Source: Macrostomum hystrix
Lineage: Eukaryota > Platyhelminthes > Macrostomidae
Length of the DNA: 64,000 nt
Reading direction: 5' to 3'
Assembly (NCBI GenBank): GCA_950097015.1
Contig: CATNEN010000038.1
Span: 15,370,001 to 15,434,000 of the forward strand
Positions 25,801 to 36,985 of this stretch are shown in pieces. The notes under the pieces were generated by a model. It searched no databases. It was not told where the DNA came from and was given only the letters and a program-made list of their open reading frames with translations. Position 1 is the first letter of the stretch; each line of letters starts with the position of its first letter. The translations under genes and the position numbers were made by a program.

Positions 25801-26425
25801 CATCTCTCCCCTGTCTCATCTCTTCCGTGTCTCATCTCTCCCCTATCTCATCTCTCCTGTGTCTCATCTCTTCCGTGTTTCATCTCTCCTCTGTCTCATT
25901 TCTCCCTTTTCTTATACCATCGGGTTTTAAATGACCAACAAATCCTATTTGTAATGCCCAACAAATCCTATTTGTAATGCCCAACAAATCCTATTTGTAA
26001 TGACCAACAAATCCTATTTGTAATGACCAACAAATCCTATTTGTAATGACCAACAAATCCTATTTGTAATGCCCAACAAATCCTATTTGTAATGACCAAC
26101 AAGGATCCCATGCTCTTACAATTGTAGGCACCTCCTACCAGGAGCCGGTCAGAGCGAGCTGGCCCGGCAGCTTCTGTCTCGCGTCTTCGCCTGGGCGCGT
26201 CGCCTATTGAAAGGGCCGAATCGGCGTCACAAAGAGGCCCTGGTGCAGAGGCTTGCTCGGGCACTGGATCGGCCAGCGGTGGCCATGCTGCCGCCTTCAA
26301 GCGAGGCTATTCAGGCGGTGCGCAGTGCTCTGGGTGACGCGGCTTCTTCTCAAGCTAGTCAGCAATGGCAGCAGCCGCAGCAGCAGCAGCAAAGTTCTCC
26401 ACATCGGGATCTGATCTCGCTCTAA
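19899..26425 (+). CDS. OCRL: Inositol polyphosphate 5-phosphatase, OCRL/INPP5B type
   Basis: Removes the 5-phosphate from PI(4,5)P2 and related lipids on endosomal, Golgi and ciliary membranes. Seven exons: 19899-20093, 20555-20937, 22401-22923, 23751-24116, 24582-25005, 25138-25378 and 26128-26425, total 809 residues with all phases consistent. Catalytic motifs are WNVN (129-132), FQELDLS (161-167), GANKGG (238-243), NCHLAAG (259-265), GDLNFRL (313-319), PTYKY (378-382), PSWCDR (397-402) and SDHKPV (426-431). An ASH domain follows (about 480-620, including VPHGDIVPSCFG), then a weak RhoGAP-like C-terminus ending in Gln-rich sequence. The N-terminal 65 residues are too short for a full PH domain. 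Introns 2, 3, 4 and 6 carry arrays; intron 1 carries a SINE. OCRL and INPP5B cannot be told apart here. Confidence 0.92.
20262..20537 (+). mobile_element. SINE in OCRL-like intron 1
   Basis: The tRNA-like head (box A tggttaagagc, box B gagttcgaatctc) is followed by the shared SINE body (gggcttgtcgtggaatttac, then ccttgagggccaacctccaa) and a (tatc)n-like tail. Near-perfect flanking repeat atctagtaca/atctaataca at 20252-20261 and 20538-20547. Its 3' end lies 17 bp before the exon-2 boundary. Confidence 0.85.
20941..22215 (+). repeat. Pyrimidine-rich array with higher-order units, OCRL-like intron 2
   Basis: About 15-bp units of cctctgtctttgtcc are interrupted three times (near 21369, 21610, 21950) by the same longer segment containing ctcctatgtctttgactctt and ctgcgttttttcc. 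Larger blocks of a few hundred bp have therefore been duplicated. The C/T strand is the sense strand. Confidence 0.93.
22955..23615 (+). repeat. 28-bp then 15-bp array, OCRL-like intron 3
   Basis: The first part repeats ggttcttttctggcag plus atgtgagtctggta (about 28 bp). The second part repeats cttcagtctggtagg (15 bp). The units contain splice-site-like cttttctggcag and gtgagt. Confidence 0.93.
24325..24455 (+). repeat. 19-bp array, OCRL-like intron 4
   Basis: About six copies of tttccgggtttacgttaaa with small variants inside intron 24117-24581. Confidence 0.85.
25425..25910 (+). repeat. 15-16-bp pyrimidine array, OCRL-like intron 6
   Basis: Units tctcatctcttccgtg / tctcatctctcccctg, about 30 copies, C/T on the sense strand. 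The motif closely resembles the antisense of the RGS intron-1 array at 45640-46195. Confidence 0.93.
25928..26103 (+). repeat. 23-bp array, OCRL-like intron 6
   Basis: About seven to eight copies of accaacaaatcctatttgta plus atg, immediately after the pyrimidine array and before exon 7. Confidence 0.93.
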
Positions 26426-26493
26426 TTGGTAGAGTAAATCCAAGTAGATTTCCTCTCTTTACATGCATATATAGTCGATATATTCTTATCTGA

Positions 26494-26745
26494 GGTAGGT
26501 TAGTGGTTGTAGTCTTATGATAAGAGCGTCAGACTCACGACTTGAAGGTCAGGGGTTCGATTCCCGACTCCACTGGAACAATTTGTGTCCTTTGGCAAGA
26601 CGCTCAACTGTGCATTGCTTCAGTTCACCCAGCTGTTTGATGGGTACCAGCATCAGCTGCGGTAATTGAGGGTGGGTGTGGCGACTAACGTAAAACCACG
26701 TGACGGTTAATAACAGTAGTCTGTGCCTCTATAAATGATTTTGTT
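26494..26745 (+). mobile_element. tRNA-derived SINE, second family
   Basis: Head with box B ggggttcgattcccgac, then a conserved central region (aagacgctcaactgtgcatt and cacccagctgtttgatgggt). It lies between the OCRL-like stop and the AATAAA at 26776, so it is probably transcribed in the 3' UTR. Confidence 0.85.
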
Positions 26746-26775
26746 ATTATTTACTGATAAGAAAGCATGTGTGGA

Positions 26776-26781
26776 AATAAA
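26776..26781 (+). promoter_or_regulatory. Candidate poly(A) signal for OCRL-like gene
   Basis: First canonical AATAAA after the stop at 26425. Confidence 0.5.
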
Positions 26782-27044
26782 ACGCGGCCAATATCCATCT
26801 TTTAATTCCAGTCATTTTTATTTATTCAATAAGCTCTTTGTTCTTTCTGTAGGTTTGCTTACTTTCCAAGAAATTCTGTTGTGATAGAACTTTTTCGTTT
26901 TGCACCTTAACTTATTTTTGTTAGCCTATTAGTTATATACATTTTCGCATATATTTTCACTTTAAGTTATACGCCAGTATTGCAAAACACGGCTATTATC
27001 AGCTGACTTTCGACACTTAATCTAGCGGTGATTCAAATTAAATT

Positions 27045-27260
27045 TAACTTTATAGCCAATAGAAACAGGCCAAATCAAGTAGGCCAATTAGAATGCGACA
27101 AACCTAACAGCCAATAGAAACAGACCAAATCAAGTAGGCCAATTAGAATGCGACAAACCTAACAGCCAATAGAAACAGGCCAAATCTAGTTAACCCAATT
27201 AAATACGCCAAACTTGCAGCCAATAGACAGAGACCAAATCTAGTCTAGCTGTCAATAGAC
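27045..27260. repeat. About 55-bp repeat rich in CCAAT
   Basis: Three to four degrading copies built around agccaatagaaacaggccaa and gtaggccaattagaatgcga. Each copy carries one or two CCAAT pentamers. Confidence 0.75.
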
Positions 27261-29019
27261 ACGAGTCAAATTATCAACGTAAAGTGGCCTATCGGAATGA
27301 GTCTAACTTAACAGCCAATTGAAAGAGGCTTAGTCAAACAGCGAATCAGCATTAGCGGAGCCCAAAGTTTAGTCAAACGAAGCGACCACTCAGCCTAGCG
27401 GTTGCGGTCGATTAAAAAGAGGATTTATTAATCAGCTGAATATTTAGCATATTCTGATAATGCCAGTTTTTGGACTACTATTCTATATAATTTTAATAGA
27501 ACATAATATGCTGTCTAGTTTTGTACCTCAATGATTGTAGACTTGGATTTGTTGTTAATTTATAGATAATATAATTGCGAATATCATTCTCCGGATGTAA
27601 ACATTTTCGTTTTTTAATATTTCAGGTTGTGTACTACTGAAAGACTACTGAATGAATGAAATAGTGCCAGAAAAAGGTTGCTTATTTAATTTTATTTATT
27701 TATATCTTATTCATACGTAAATAAAATAAAAGGGTAAGTGCTAAAATGCACGACTTTTCTCTCGTTCATCTCAGTTTTTGGTAGCTTTGTAATCCGTAAC
27801 ATGAAAAGTACTTTCGATATAAAGTTTTTTCGACATTTTTGAGATACGGAATTAATCGGGCATTGTGACTTTACACTAGCTTTTGTTCTTGCTAAATTTC
27901 TATTTAAAAAGCCTTCTGAAGTGCCGCTAGTATATATTCATACATGTAACAGCCGTATTATTATTACCAAAATGACGTACATCACTACCTACATGTACAC
28001 AATAATGAATAGCTTTTCTGCACTCTATTTATTCAGTTGCACAAGATGTACAGATAGTGGCACAGCTGTCATGGCCGCAGCCATTTCGCGGCGCATCAGA
28101 AGGTTGCGCACGGCTGTTTTGTCCATGGACTAATGGACCCTGTAAAAAATTCGGCTGCTTCTTCGGCGGGTTTTTTGTGCAAAATAGGAGTGGAATCTAC
28201 CAAAACTCCCCTATCTCGCAAGAGTTAAAGAAACCACCCAGGAAGCAGCCGATGTAACCGTAAATTGTGCGGAAACCGCCGAAGAATCACCCGAACCAGT
28301 GGCCCATGGGACAACCAGAGAATTATTTACGGGCGATTCCTCGGCAGTTTCTGAGCATGGAATCTTCCGAACTGGAGGATTCTTTGGGTGATTCCATTTC
28401 GCCACCAAGAAGCACCGAGAAAACGCCCAGTTGGGTAGATTCTAAGCATGGAATCATCCGATTGGTATGTTTCCAGCGTTCGGCTGTTTCTTTTTCTGGA
28501 AACACCGCAGATTCCAACTGGAATCACCTAAAGAAACATCCCTATTTTTTTAGCGGGGAGTCAGGAATCGAACTCTCGACCTTAGTTAAAATATTACTAA
28601 TAATGCTCGTAGTTTTTTTTATTAAAACTGATAGAAAGTCTATGAGGGTTCGCTAAATTTCCCCATGTTTTGGATTACTGAGATCCAAGAGTTGCAAATA
28701 AGTAAATAATTTACATTGAAGACAGTTTTTAGTAAAAGGAAATTCACGCGTTTCGATTTTTGTAAGAAAGTTATTACCATTTATTAATAGCAGTAAAATT
28801 TACTTTCAACGTTACCACATATTTAAAGATTTACGCTGACACATAATAACTCGCACTTCCACACACGAATGTTAAATATAATAAATTAGCATTGCAAGAA
28901 AGAACAAGTATTTTATTTAGAACAAAAATAGAAACGTATTGAGTTGAAAAATGCATTACAAACACAGCATAAGCTGTGTAAAAATAATTGGATTAAGTTT
29001 AGAATTGCTTAGAGTACAC
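27261..29019. other. Intergenic region, convergent gene ends
   Basis: Lies between the 3' ends of the OCRL-like gene and LIG1. AT-rich flanks surround a less AT-rich segment (28050-28560) with several internally repeated ggaat/gattcc motifs that may be an old mobile element, with no recognised coding domain. The LIG1 mRNA probably ends here; minus-strand AATAAA occurs near 28913. Confidence 0.4.
28545..28625 (-). mobile_element. Possible tRNA-like SINE head remnant
   Basis: On the minus strand a box-B-like gagagttcgattcctgactc is present, without a convincing box A or body. Confidence 0.3.
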
Positions 29020-29265
29020 CAGAAGTCACTCTCCAATTACCCGACTAAAATTGTCACTCTGGAAGTCACTCTCCAATCATTCTATTATAATTGTCACTCC
29101 GGAAGTCACTCCCTAATGACTAGACTATAATTGTCACTTCGGAAGTCACTCCCCAATTATCAGACAAAATTTGTCACTCCAGAAGACACTTTCCCATTAT
29201 TCGACCATAATTGTCACTTCGGAAGTCACTCCTTAACTTCTCCTCCCTGTAATTGTCACACCAGA
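29020..29265. repeat. About 40-bp degenerate repeat beside LIG1 stop
   Basis: About six copies containing ggaagtcactctccaat and ataattgtcactc, more diverged than the intronic arrays. Confidence 0.85.
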
Positions 29266-29297
29266 AGGGAAAAGTCACAATAAAATTAGAAATTAGG

Positions 29298-32200
29298 TCA
29301 ATAATAGTCGTCATCTTCATTCCCAGGGCCGGAAGCGGCGGCTGCGGACTTGACCACCTCCTGACTGCGGTACATCTCGGCTAGCTGGGCAGCCGTGGTC
29401 GCCTCCTCCGGTCGTTTGTCATCGCGGCGTCGGACGAATCGCGGAAAGCGCAGACTGATGCCGCGACGGGCATCGGCCAGGCCGAGGCCGGCCACATAAG
29501 CGGGACTCAAGCTGAGATCGGCGGCTTTAACCTCCCAGACAACAACCGGATCGAACCAGGCGTCGGCAGTCTGGGCCGAGCCGCAGCGGACGTATCGCTT
29601 CGGCGAGTCGATTCTGTACTGGGCCAGATCGCGAGTGAAGGCGTCCAAATCTTCATCGGAGAAGCCGGTGCCAATTTTGCACACAGTCTGATATTCTTCG
29701 TCCTCAGGATTGTAGCAGGCCAGGAGGAATCCGCCAAGCTTGCCGGCTCGCTTGCCGGTGCCGTGGTAGCCGCCGACCACCACCAGGTCGAGTGTGTCGC
29801 CGACACCGTCGACATAGTCCTTCTTTAGCTTCAGCCAGCTGTGCGACCTGCCGGGATTGGAATTTCAATTAGTTTGGAGATTTTGGAGATCTCCAAAATC
29901 TCCAGGGAGGGAGAGAAGTAGAGTATGGGTGGGAGAGAAGTAGAGTATGGGTGGGAGAGAAGGGTATGGGTGGGAGAGAAGTAGAGTATGGGTGGGAGAG
30001 AAGTAGGGTATGGGTGGGAGAGAAGTAGAGTATGGGAGGGAGAGATGTAGAGTATGGGTGGGAGAGAAGTAGGGTATGGGTGGGAGAGAAGTAGAGTATG
30101 GGTGGTAGAGAAGTAGAGTATAGGTGGGAGAGAAGTAGAGTATGGGTGGGAGAGAAGTAGAGTATGGGTGGGAGAGAAGTAGAGTATGGGTGGGAGAGAA
30201 GTAGAGTATGGGTGGGAGAGAAGTAGAGTATGGGTGGGACAGAAGTAGAGCATGGGTGGGAGAGAAGTAGAGTATGGGTGGGAGAGAAGTAGAGTATGGG
30301 AGGGAGAGAAGTAGAGTATGGGTGGGAGAGAAGTAGAGTATGGGTGGGAGAGAAGTAGGGTATGGGTGGGAGAGAAGTAGAGTATGGGAGGGAGAGATGT
30401 AGACTATGGGTGGGAGAGAAGTAGAGTATGGGTGGGAGAGAATGGGTGGGAGAGAAGTAGAGTATGGGTGGGAGAGAATGGGTGGGAGAGAAGTAGAGTA
30501 TGGGTGGGAGAGAAGTAGAGTATGGGAGGGAGAGAAGTAGAGTATGGGTGGGAGAGAAGTAGAGTATGGGTGGGAGAGAAGTAGGGTATGGGTGGGAGAG
30601 AAGTAGAGTATGGGAGGGAGAGATGTAGACTATGGGTGGGAGAGAAGTAGAGTATGGGTGGGAGAGAATGGGTGGGAGAGAAGTAGAGTATGGGTGGGAG
30701 AGAATGGGTGGGAGAGAAGTAGAGTATGGGTGGGAGAGAAGTAGGGTATGGGTGGGAAAGAAGTAGAGTATGGGTGGGAGAGAAGTAGGGTATGGGTGGG
30801 AAAGAAGTAGAGTATGGGTGGGAGAGAAGTAGACACTAGGTGGGTAGACAGAGAGCAGGACTCACCGCTTCGCAATCTCGTAAGTGGCCTCGGTATCCAG
30901 CGCTTTGAGCATGAGTCCCTCGCAGTTGCCTTTAATAGCTTCGTCCAAGAAGCCCTGAATCTCCTCCGTGTCTGCGCAGTCCTGCCATTTGGCCAGAGCA
31001 AAGTGGCCAGCTAGCTCAGTCTCAGCAAAGTTAAAGCCGTCGCGCAGTATCTGGCGCCTCTCTCTGAGCGGCTTCTCAACTAGAGACTCGCCATTGTAAT
31101 ACAGAATGTCGAATACGAACACGCACACCTGCACCTTGATTGAATCGGCGTCCGCGTCTTTGCGCTTGCGCGTTGTTAGCACCTGAGCGAGTCAAAATTA
31201 TATGACCATTTTAATATGACAAGTGCACAATAAAAATTTGCTTTTTTATCGACGACTAATTGACGAGGGGCATTTCTAATTGACGAGTGTACATTTCTTA
31301 TTGATGAGTTTACATTTCTTATTGATGGGTGTACATTTATTATTGATGAGTTTACATTTCTTATTGATGAGTTTACATTTCTTATTGATGAGTGTACATT
31401 TCTTATTGATGAGTGTACATTTATTATTGATGGGTGTACATTTCTTATTGATGAGTTTACATTTCTTATTGATGGGTGTACATTTATTATTGATGGGTGT
31501 ACATTTATTATTGATGGGTGTACATTTCTTATTGATGGGTGTACATTTCTTATTGATGAGTGAACATTTCTTATTGATGGGTGTACATTTATTATTGATG
31601 GGTGTACATTTATTATTGATGAGTGTACATTTATTATTGATGAGTGAACATTTCTTATTGATGGGTGTACATTTATTATTGATGGGTGTACATTTATTAT
31701 TGATGAGTGAACATTTCCTATTGATGAGTGTACATTTCTTATTGACGAGTGAACATTTCTTATTGATGAGTGTACATTTCTTATTGACGAGTGTACATTT
31801 CTTATTGACGAGTGAACATTTCTTATTGATGAGTGTACATTTCTTATTGATGGGTGTACATTTATTATTGATGAGTGTACATTTATTATTGATGGGTGTA
31901 CATTTCTTATTGATGAGTGTACATTTATTATTGATGGGTGTACATTTCTTATTGACGAATGGAAATTTCTCATTGACAAGTAAATATTTATTATGGACGA
32001 GTGGACATTTTTTTATTGATGGAAGAAAAATTTCTTATTGTCGAATGGATATTTATAATATTTGAGTGCAAATTTCTTACTGACGAGTGAACATGTCTTA
32101 TTGATGAGTGGAAATATTTATTTATCTAGTTATTAATTAATGAATCAGAGATTACACAGCTAAATGCCAACTTAAAAAAAACAACAGCTGCATTCAAGCA

Positions 32201-32568
32201 GTACACTACTATAAGTAGCAGAGTTTAGTCCGCGTTTAAGCTGTCAAATACGTACTAAAATCTGTTTTGTTTTGAAGCAATACATTCAAGTGCTTGTTGA
32301 GCTGGTAAAGCACAAGGGATTTGGGAAAATATTGTGGGAAATTTTTCGCTCAACTGCTTTGCAATCTTCATGCTTAACTTTCTTTTTATACGTTTTGAGT
32401 CGGCTGATCCATAAATAAAAATCCCAACTTTACCTGACATCGCGTGCCGCAAATTAATCTAAGGAATTTAAAGGACTTTATTGGCAATTTTCTATTGCAG
32501 AGGCGCGAAGATTCCCGTTTATCATTCTTTTCGCTTTTCATTTTGAGCTTCTAGAAATTTCATTTTTA

Positions 32569-32617
<49 letters not shown>

Positions 32618-35600
32618 AAACAGCAGTCTCACCTGGAATGGCAGAATCTGTAGCTTCTCAGTGTCGAAGGCCACCGCCTCAGCGTCCAGAATAAAATCCA
32701 CAGCCTGGCGTCCAGTGAGCAGGTCAGGCACCCGGGCTGCAATGTCCGGATACTTGCTGGTATTGTTCTCCTGGTTGCGCGAGTAGACTCTAACGGAGCC
32801 GTCGGGCAGTCGGTGAATCTGGGCCCGCTCGCCGTCATATTTGAATTCGCAGGTGAAAGCGCCGACACCTTCGAAGCGCTTGAGAACCTCGGCTACACCG
32901 CGAGTAGGATGCGCCAGCATCGGCTTCAATGGCAGGCCAACCTGCAGACGGCAGCGGGACAGTAGGCCGGACAGGTCGCCGGAGCTGCTTGGTAGGGGAT
33001 AAGCAAGGAAACTTTGTTTCGAGTAATATGCGCCGAAAATCTCGAAAAATAACCTATTTACCGTTTCAACTTCCGTTTAAATGGAATAGAGAAAGCGTTC
33101 AAGCGTTGGAACCAGTTTCTGCACTTTAAAATATGTTTCTATATTTAGAAAATGTTTCTATTTTTAGAATCTGTTTCTATTTTTAGAATCTGTTTCTATT
33201 TTTAGAATCTGTTTCTTTCTTTAGAATCTGATTAGGAGGCGAGTGGCAGAGCGGTCTAACACATTTGCCTCTCGCACCAAGGTCCCTGAGCTCGATTTCG
33301 CGGCGACGCAACATTCATTTGCAGAGCAACCACGGAGAGAAAGCTTCGGGGCTTGCCGTGCAATTTACGCACTGGAGGGCCAACCTCCAAGATACAGTGA
33401 GAGTGTACACTGCCTGACGATGAGATCTGACGAAGTCAGGGCAGATGGACACACTTAAGTGAGCGTATGCCTGCGTGCGTACAGCATCTGTGTGAGTGTG
33501 TGCTCAGGAGTCAGCGAAATGAGCAGAATTGCCTCCTCGCTGGCTGCGGGTCTTATGGCACATGATAATAATGACACATCAGTATCCCCAAATGATGTGC
33601 CATTACCCGCAGCCCTCTAGCAATTATTATCATTATTATTAGAATCTGATTCTATTTTTAGAATCACAATCTATTTTTAGAATTAGTTTCCATTTTAGAA
33701 TCAGTTTCTATTTTTAGAATCAGTTTCTATATTTAGAATCAGTTTGAATTATTGACTCACCTTTCAGTTTCGGCAGTCTCAGCTAGCAGGGCTGCTATGA
33801 GGAGGTCATAGTTGGGACACCGGCAGTATGCGGTGCGAACCAGCAGTGCAGCTTCATCTTGGCGTCGTTTCCACGACTCGGCCGACTGGCCTTTGGCAGC
33901 GTCCGGGGTCTGCAAATTTGGTGACCTGACAAACGCGTGGCCCAGTGCGGATAGGACAGACAGTTCGGCTAATCCAATGCGCAGTCTACCAGATAGCGAT
34001 CTGATTAGGTATTTCGCTTCGCATTGGCGACAGGACACTAGTAGTGATTGGATTTTGGCCACCTGTTTAAGCGTGCAACAGTTTGTTCATAGCTTGAATA
34101 TGTCTTTGGTAAACGGTTGGGAGCAACTATGTCATTTTTCTTAAACTTTCGTAATATAATTAGCGACATGCGGGCATAGATAGATTTGGGTGAGATAATC
34201 CTGGGATAGATAAATGAAAGAAAACTTTGGTAAGATATACGATATTTTTTAAAGTAAGAAAACTTTAAGTTAGATAAATTCAATTTCAGATAATCCTAGG
34301 TTGGATCAGTTCAAGATGAGATAATCCTTGGTTGGATAAGTTCAAGATGAGATAATCCTTGGTTGGATAAATTCAAGATGAGATAATCCTTGGTTGGATA
34401 AATTTAAGATGAGATAATCCTAGGTTGGATAAATTCAAGATGAGATAATCCTAGGTTGGATAAATTCAAGATGAGATAATCCTTGGTTGGATAAGTTCAA
34501 GATGAGATAATCCTTGGTTGGATAAATTCAAGATGAGATAATCCTTGGTTGGATAAATTTAAGATGAGATAATCCTTGGTTGGATAAATTTAAGATGAGA
34601 TAATCCTTGGTTGGATAAATTCAAGATGAGATAATCCTAGGTTGGATAAATTCAAGATGAGATAATCCTTGGTTGGATAAGTTCAAGATGAGATAATCCT
34701 TGGTTGGATAAATTCAAGATGAGATAATCCTTGGTTGGATAAATTTAAGATGAGATAATCCTTGGTTGGATAAATTTAAGATGAGATAATCCTTGGTTGG
34801 ATAAATTCAAGATGAGATAATCCTAGGTTGGATAAATTCAAGATGAGATAATCCTTGGTTGGATAAGTTTAAGATGAGATAATCCTTGGTTGGAGAAGTT
34901 CAAGATTAGATAATCCTAGGTTGGATAAATAAAAAATTCAAGGTAAGATAATGATGAAATAGGCTACATAGGCTACATCGGGTGCAGTTGTACCTAGCCG
35001 AATCGAAGATCGGGGGTTCGATTCCTGACTTTACTGGAACAATTCGTATATATTAGCAAGACACTTAACCCAGCTGTGAAATCGGCATCAGCTGATGTGT
35101 AATTGATAGGTGTAATCAACTAGTATTGGTCATGTAAATGAGCAGTTGAGCTTACCTTTTTCTGCTGAGCCGCATTGCCAGACAGATCGGCTACCTCACG
35201 CAGGCGTTGAAAAACGGCAGCCACCGTCAGTGGCTTCGGCCGGCACATGACAGACTGGCGCGAGCGCAATGATTCGCTAACGGCACCCAAATCGCCCACA
35301 GTTTGAGCTCGCTGGCGAATCTTATCAACAGTTGAGCCGGTGCTCAAAGCCATTGCCTTCATCAGCACCGAATCGCCAATGCCTAATTCCACGGCTTCAT
35401 AGGCTGGAGCCAGCTGGTTCAGGCACAGGTAGACGCATGGCAACAAATCCTTGGGGCTTAATAGACGAACGGAGCGCAGGAAATTGCACAGCAATTCTAA
35501 AATTCGCAAACGGCCGGGTGTAGCTTCGATAGCTTCGAATGTCTTAGCCAGGGCCAGGTAGGGCACTGGTTCGCCGCTGGACCAGCTGGCGTCCAACAGA

Positions 35601-36292
35601 GGATCGTAGCGAGCCTTGCCCGGATTGTAATCCGATTCTTCTGTTGCCTGCTCTAGCTGGGCTGCGGTCTTCTTCTCCTGGCCAGAGGCCTGCGGCTTTG
35701 CCACCGGTTCCGGCGACTTTTGCAACTCAACCGGCTGTTGAGACTGCTCATTTTCAATCTTGGTTGTCTTCTTCTTTTTCAAAGACTCAATCTTCTTTGG
35801 CTGAGACTTCGTTATCTTCAGCTTTTTTGCTTTCTTTTGCTGCTGCTCAGATTCCGCCTCCGATGCCGAAGAATCTGACGAAGAGATCATCCGACGCCTG
35901 CGCTTCGAAGGCGGCGGCGATTCCGGCTGAGACGAAGACGAGGACAAAGACTCACCCGGCTCGGGGGATGAGCAATCATCAGAATCTGGCGAAGTGTTCT
36001 TTCGTTTATTGTTAACTACGGACGTCGTTGGTTCGCTCTTGATTTCGCTGCCTGCTTGTTCGCCATTCTGCCAGTCTTTGTTAGCAAGTGTCTCTTTTTT
36101 AACAAGTGTCTCAGTCTTAGTTGATTCTTTGATGCCAGTCTTCGTTGCTGTTGAAAGACTCGAAGCTGAGATTTGGCGAAGTGGACAGCCGCCATTGTCG
36201 CTATTCGGCTTGTCTGCAGTAGCGGTCGGCGCTTGTGTAAAGAAGGATGTTATGGAGCGCTGCTGCTGCTGCTTGCTTTTCTGCTGAGACAT
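29298..36292 (-). CDS. LIG1: DNA ligase I (ATP-dependent)
   Basis: Seals nicks at Okazaki fragments and in excision repair; nuclear, PCNA-bound. Minus-strand exons are 36292-35156, 34062-33761, 32984-32633, 31182-30866 and 29847-29298, total 885 residues with matching phases. The N-terminus has a PIP box QRSITSFF (11-18), then a long Ser/Glu/Lys-rich disordered region with basic patches (PSKRRRRM). The DNA-binding domain is followed by the adenylation domain with active-site motif [12 protein letters not shown] (K528), [23 protein letters not shown] and LMLKALD. The OB domain carries motif [22 protein letters not shown]. The start was chosen at MSQQKSKQ, just before the PIP box; the frame continues upstream only into a tandem array. 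All four introns carry tandem arrays, two of them also SINEs. Confidence 0.96.
29890..30835 (-). repeat. 22-bp array, LIG1 intron 4
   Basis: About 43 copies of gggtgggagagaagtagag plus tat. The purine strand is plus, so the LIG1 transcript carries the pyrimidine strand. Segments recur as larger blocks (for example around 30310 and 30550). Confidence 0.96.
31260..32110 (-). repeat. 21-bp array, LIG1 intron 3
   Basis: About 38 copies of tacatttcttattgatgagt plus g, with clear a/c (ttatt/cttat) and g/a variants. Degenerate toward 32110. Confidence 0.96.
32569..32616 (-). repeat. (GACA)n microsatellite, LIG1 intron 3
   Basis: About 12 tetranucleotide copies, 16 bp inside the exon-3 donor (intron side). 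Confidence 0.95.
33125..33745 (-). repeat. 17-bp array split by a SINE, LIG1 intron 2
   Basis: Units tttctatttttagaatc flank the SINE at 33234-33640 on both sides, so the array pre-dates the insertion. Confidence 0.88.
33234..33640 (+). mobile_element. tRNA-derived SINE, full length, 11-bp target duplication
   Basis: Head with box A type gtggcagagcggtctaac and box B gagctcgatttcg. The body contains gccgtgcaatttacgcactg and the tail is ATT-rich. A hairpin near the 3' end pairs gctgcgggtcttatggcaca with tgtgccattacccgcagc. The flanking repeat agaatctgatt is perfect (33223-33233 and 33641-33651). It is antisense to LIG1 inside intron 2. Confidence 0.93.
34275..34935 (-). repeat. 31-bp array, LIG1 intron 1
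   Basis: About 21 copies of ataatccttggttggataaa plus ttcaagatgag. It resembles the 5' part of the GPCR-intron satellite (gataaatcctaggtt). Confidence 0.95.
34975..35110 (+). mobile_element. SINE fragment, LIG1 intron 1
   Basis: Box B cgggggttcgattcctgac followed by a degraded core (caagacacttaacccagctg), as in the 26494-26745 family. Confidence 0.65.
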
Positions 36293-36419
36293 TGCTGTTA
36301 AGGACGTAATAAGACGGCTAACACTTGGCCGATAAATAGCTGGCAGACTTTGGCTCCTGAATGCAAACGCAATCAGCGGGCGAAGTAACTGCAAATTTAA
36401 GCGGTAGTAAGTTCGACAC

Positions 36420-36985
36420 ACTCCATGCCAACCAATCAATGTACACACACTCCAGGCCAACCAATCAATGTACACACACTCCAGGCCTGCCAACCAATCA
36501 ATGTACACACACTCCAGGCCAACCAATCAATGTACACACACTCCATGCCAACCAATCAATGTACACACACTCCAGGCCTGCCAACCAATCAATGTACACA
36601 CACTCCAGGCCTGCCAACAAAAAGATGTACACATACTCCAGGCCTGCCAACCAATTAATTAATGTACACACACTCCAGGCCTGCCAAACAATCAATGTAC
36701 ACACACTCCAGGCCAATCAATCAATGTACACACAATCCAGGCCAATCAATCAATGTACACACACTCCAGGCCTGCCAACAAAAAGATGTACACATACTCC
36801 AGGCCTGCCAACCAATTAATTAATGTACACACACTCCAGGCCTGCCAAACAATCAATGTACACACACTCCAGGCCAATCAATCAATGTACACACAATCCA
36901 GGCCAATCAATCAATGTACACACAATCCAGGCCAATCAATCAATGTACACACAATCCAGGCCAATCAATCAATGTACACACACTG
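36420..36985. repeat. 25-30-bp array upstream of LIG1
   Basis: Units ccaatcaatgtacacacact plus ccagg(cctgc), about 22 copies, with a duplicated larger block (36600-36720 and 36770-36900). It sits in the putative LIG1 promoter/5' flank. Confidence 0.93.

Noticed and set aside
28057-28656. Frames with mixed Pro/Lys-rich sequence between OCRL-like gene and LIG1
   Set aside because: Many overlapping open frames on both strands, internal gattcc/ggaat repeats, no domain. Possibly an old element, but ends and duplication were not found.
31280-32065. 261-codon plus-strand frame of HFLLMSV repeats, and its minus-strand counterpart
   Set aside because: 21-bp array in LIG1 intron 3; a multiple-of-three period gives spurious open frames.
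36293-36526. Upstream extension of the LIG1 frame (MVGLECVYIDWL...)
   Set aside because: It translates the 25-30-bp array upstream of the gene. The PIP-box context supports the start at 36292.
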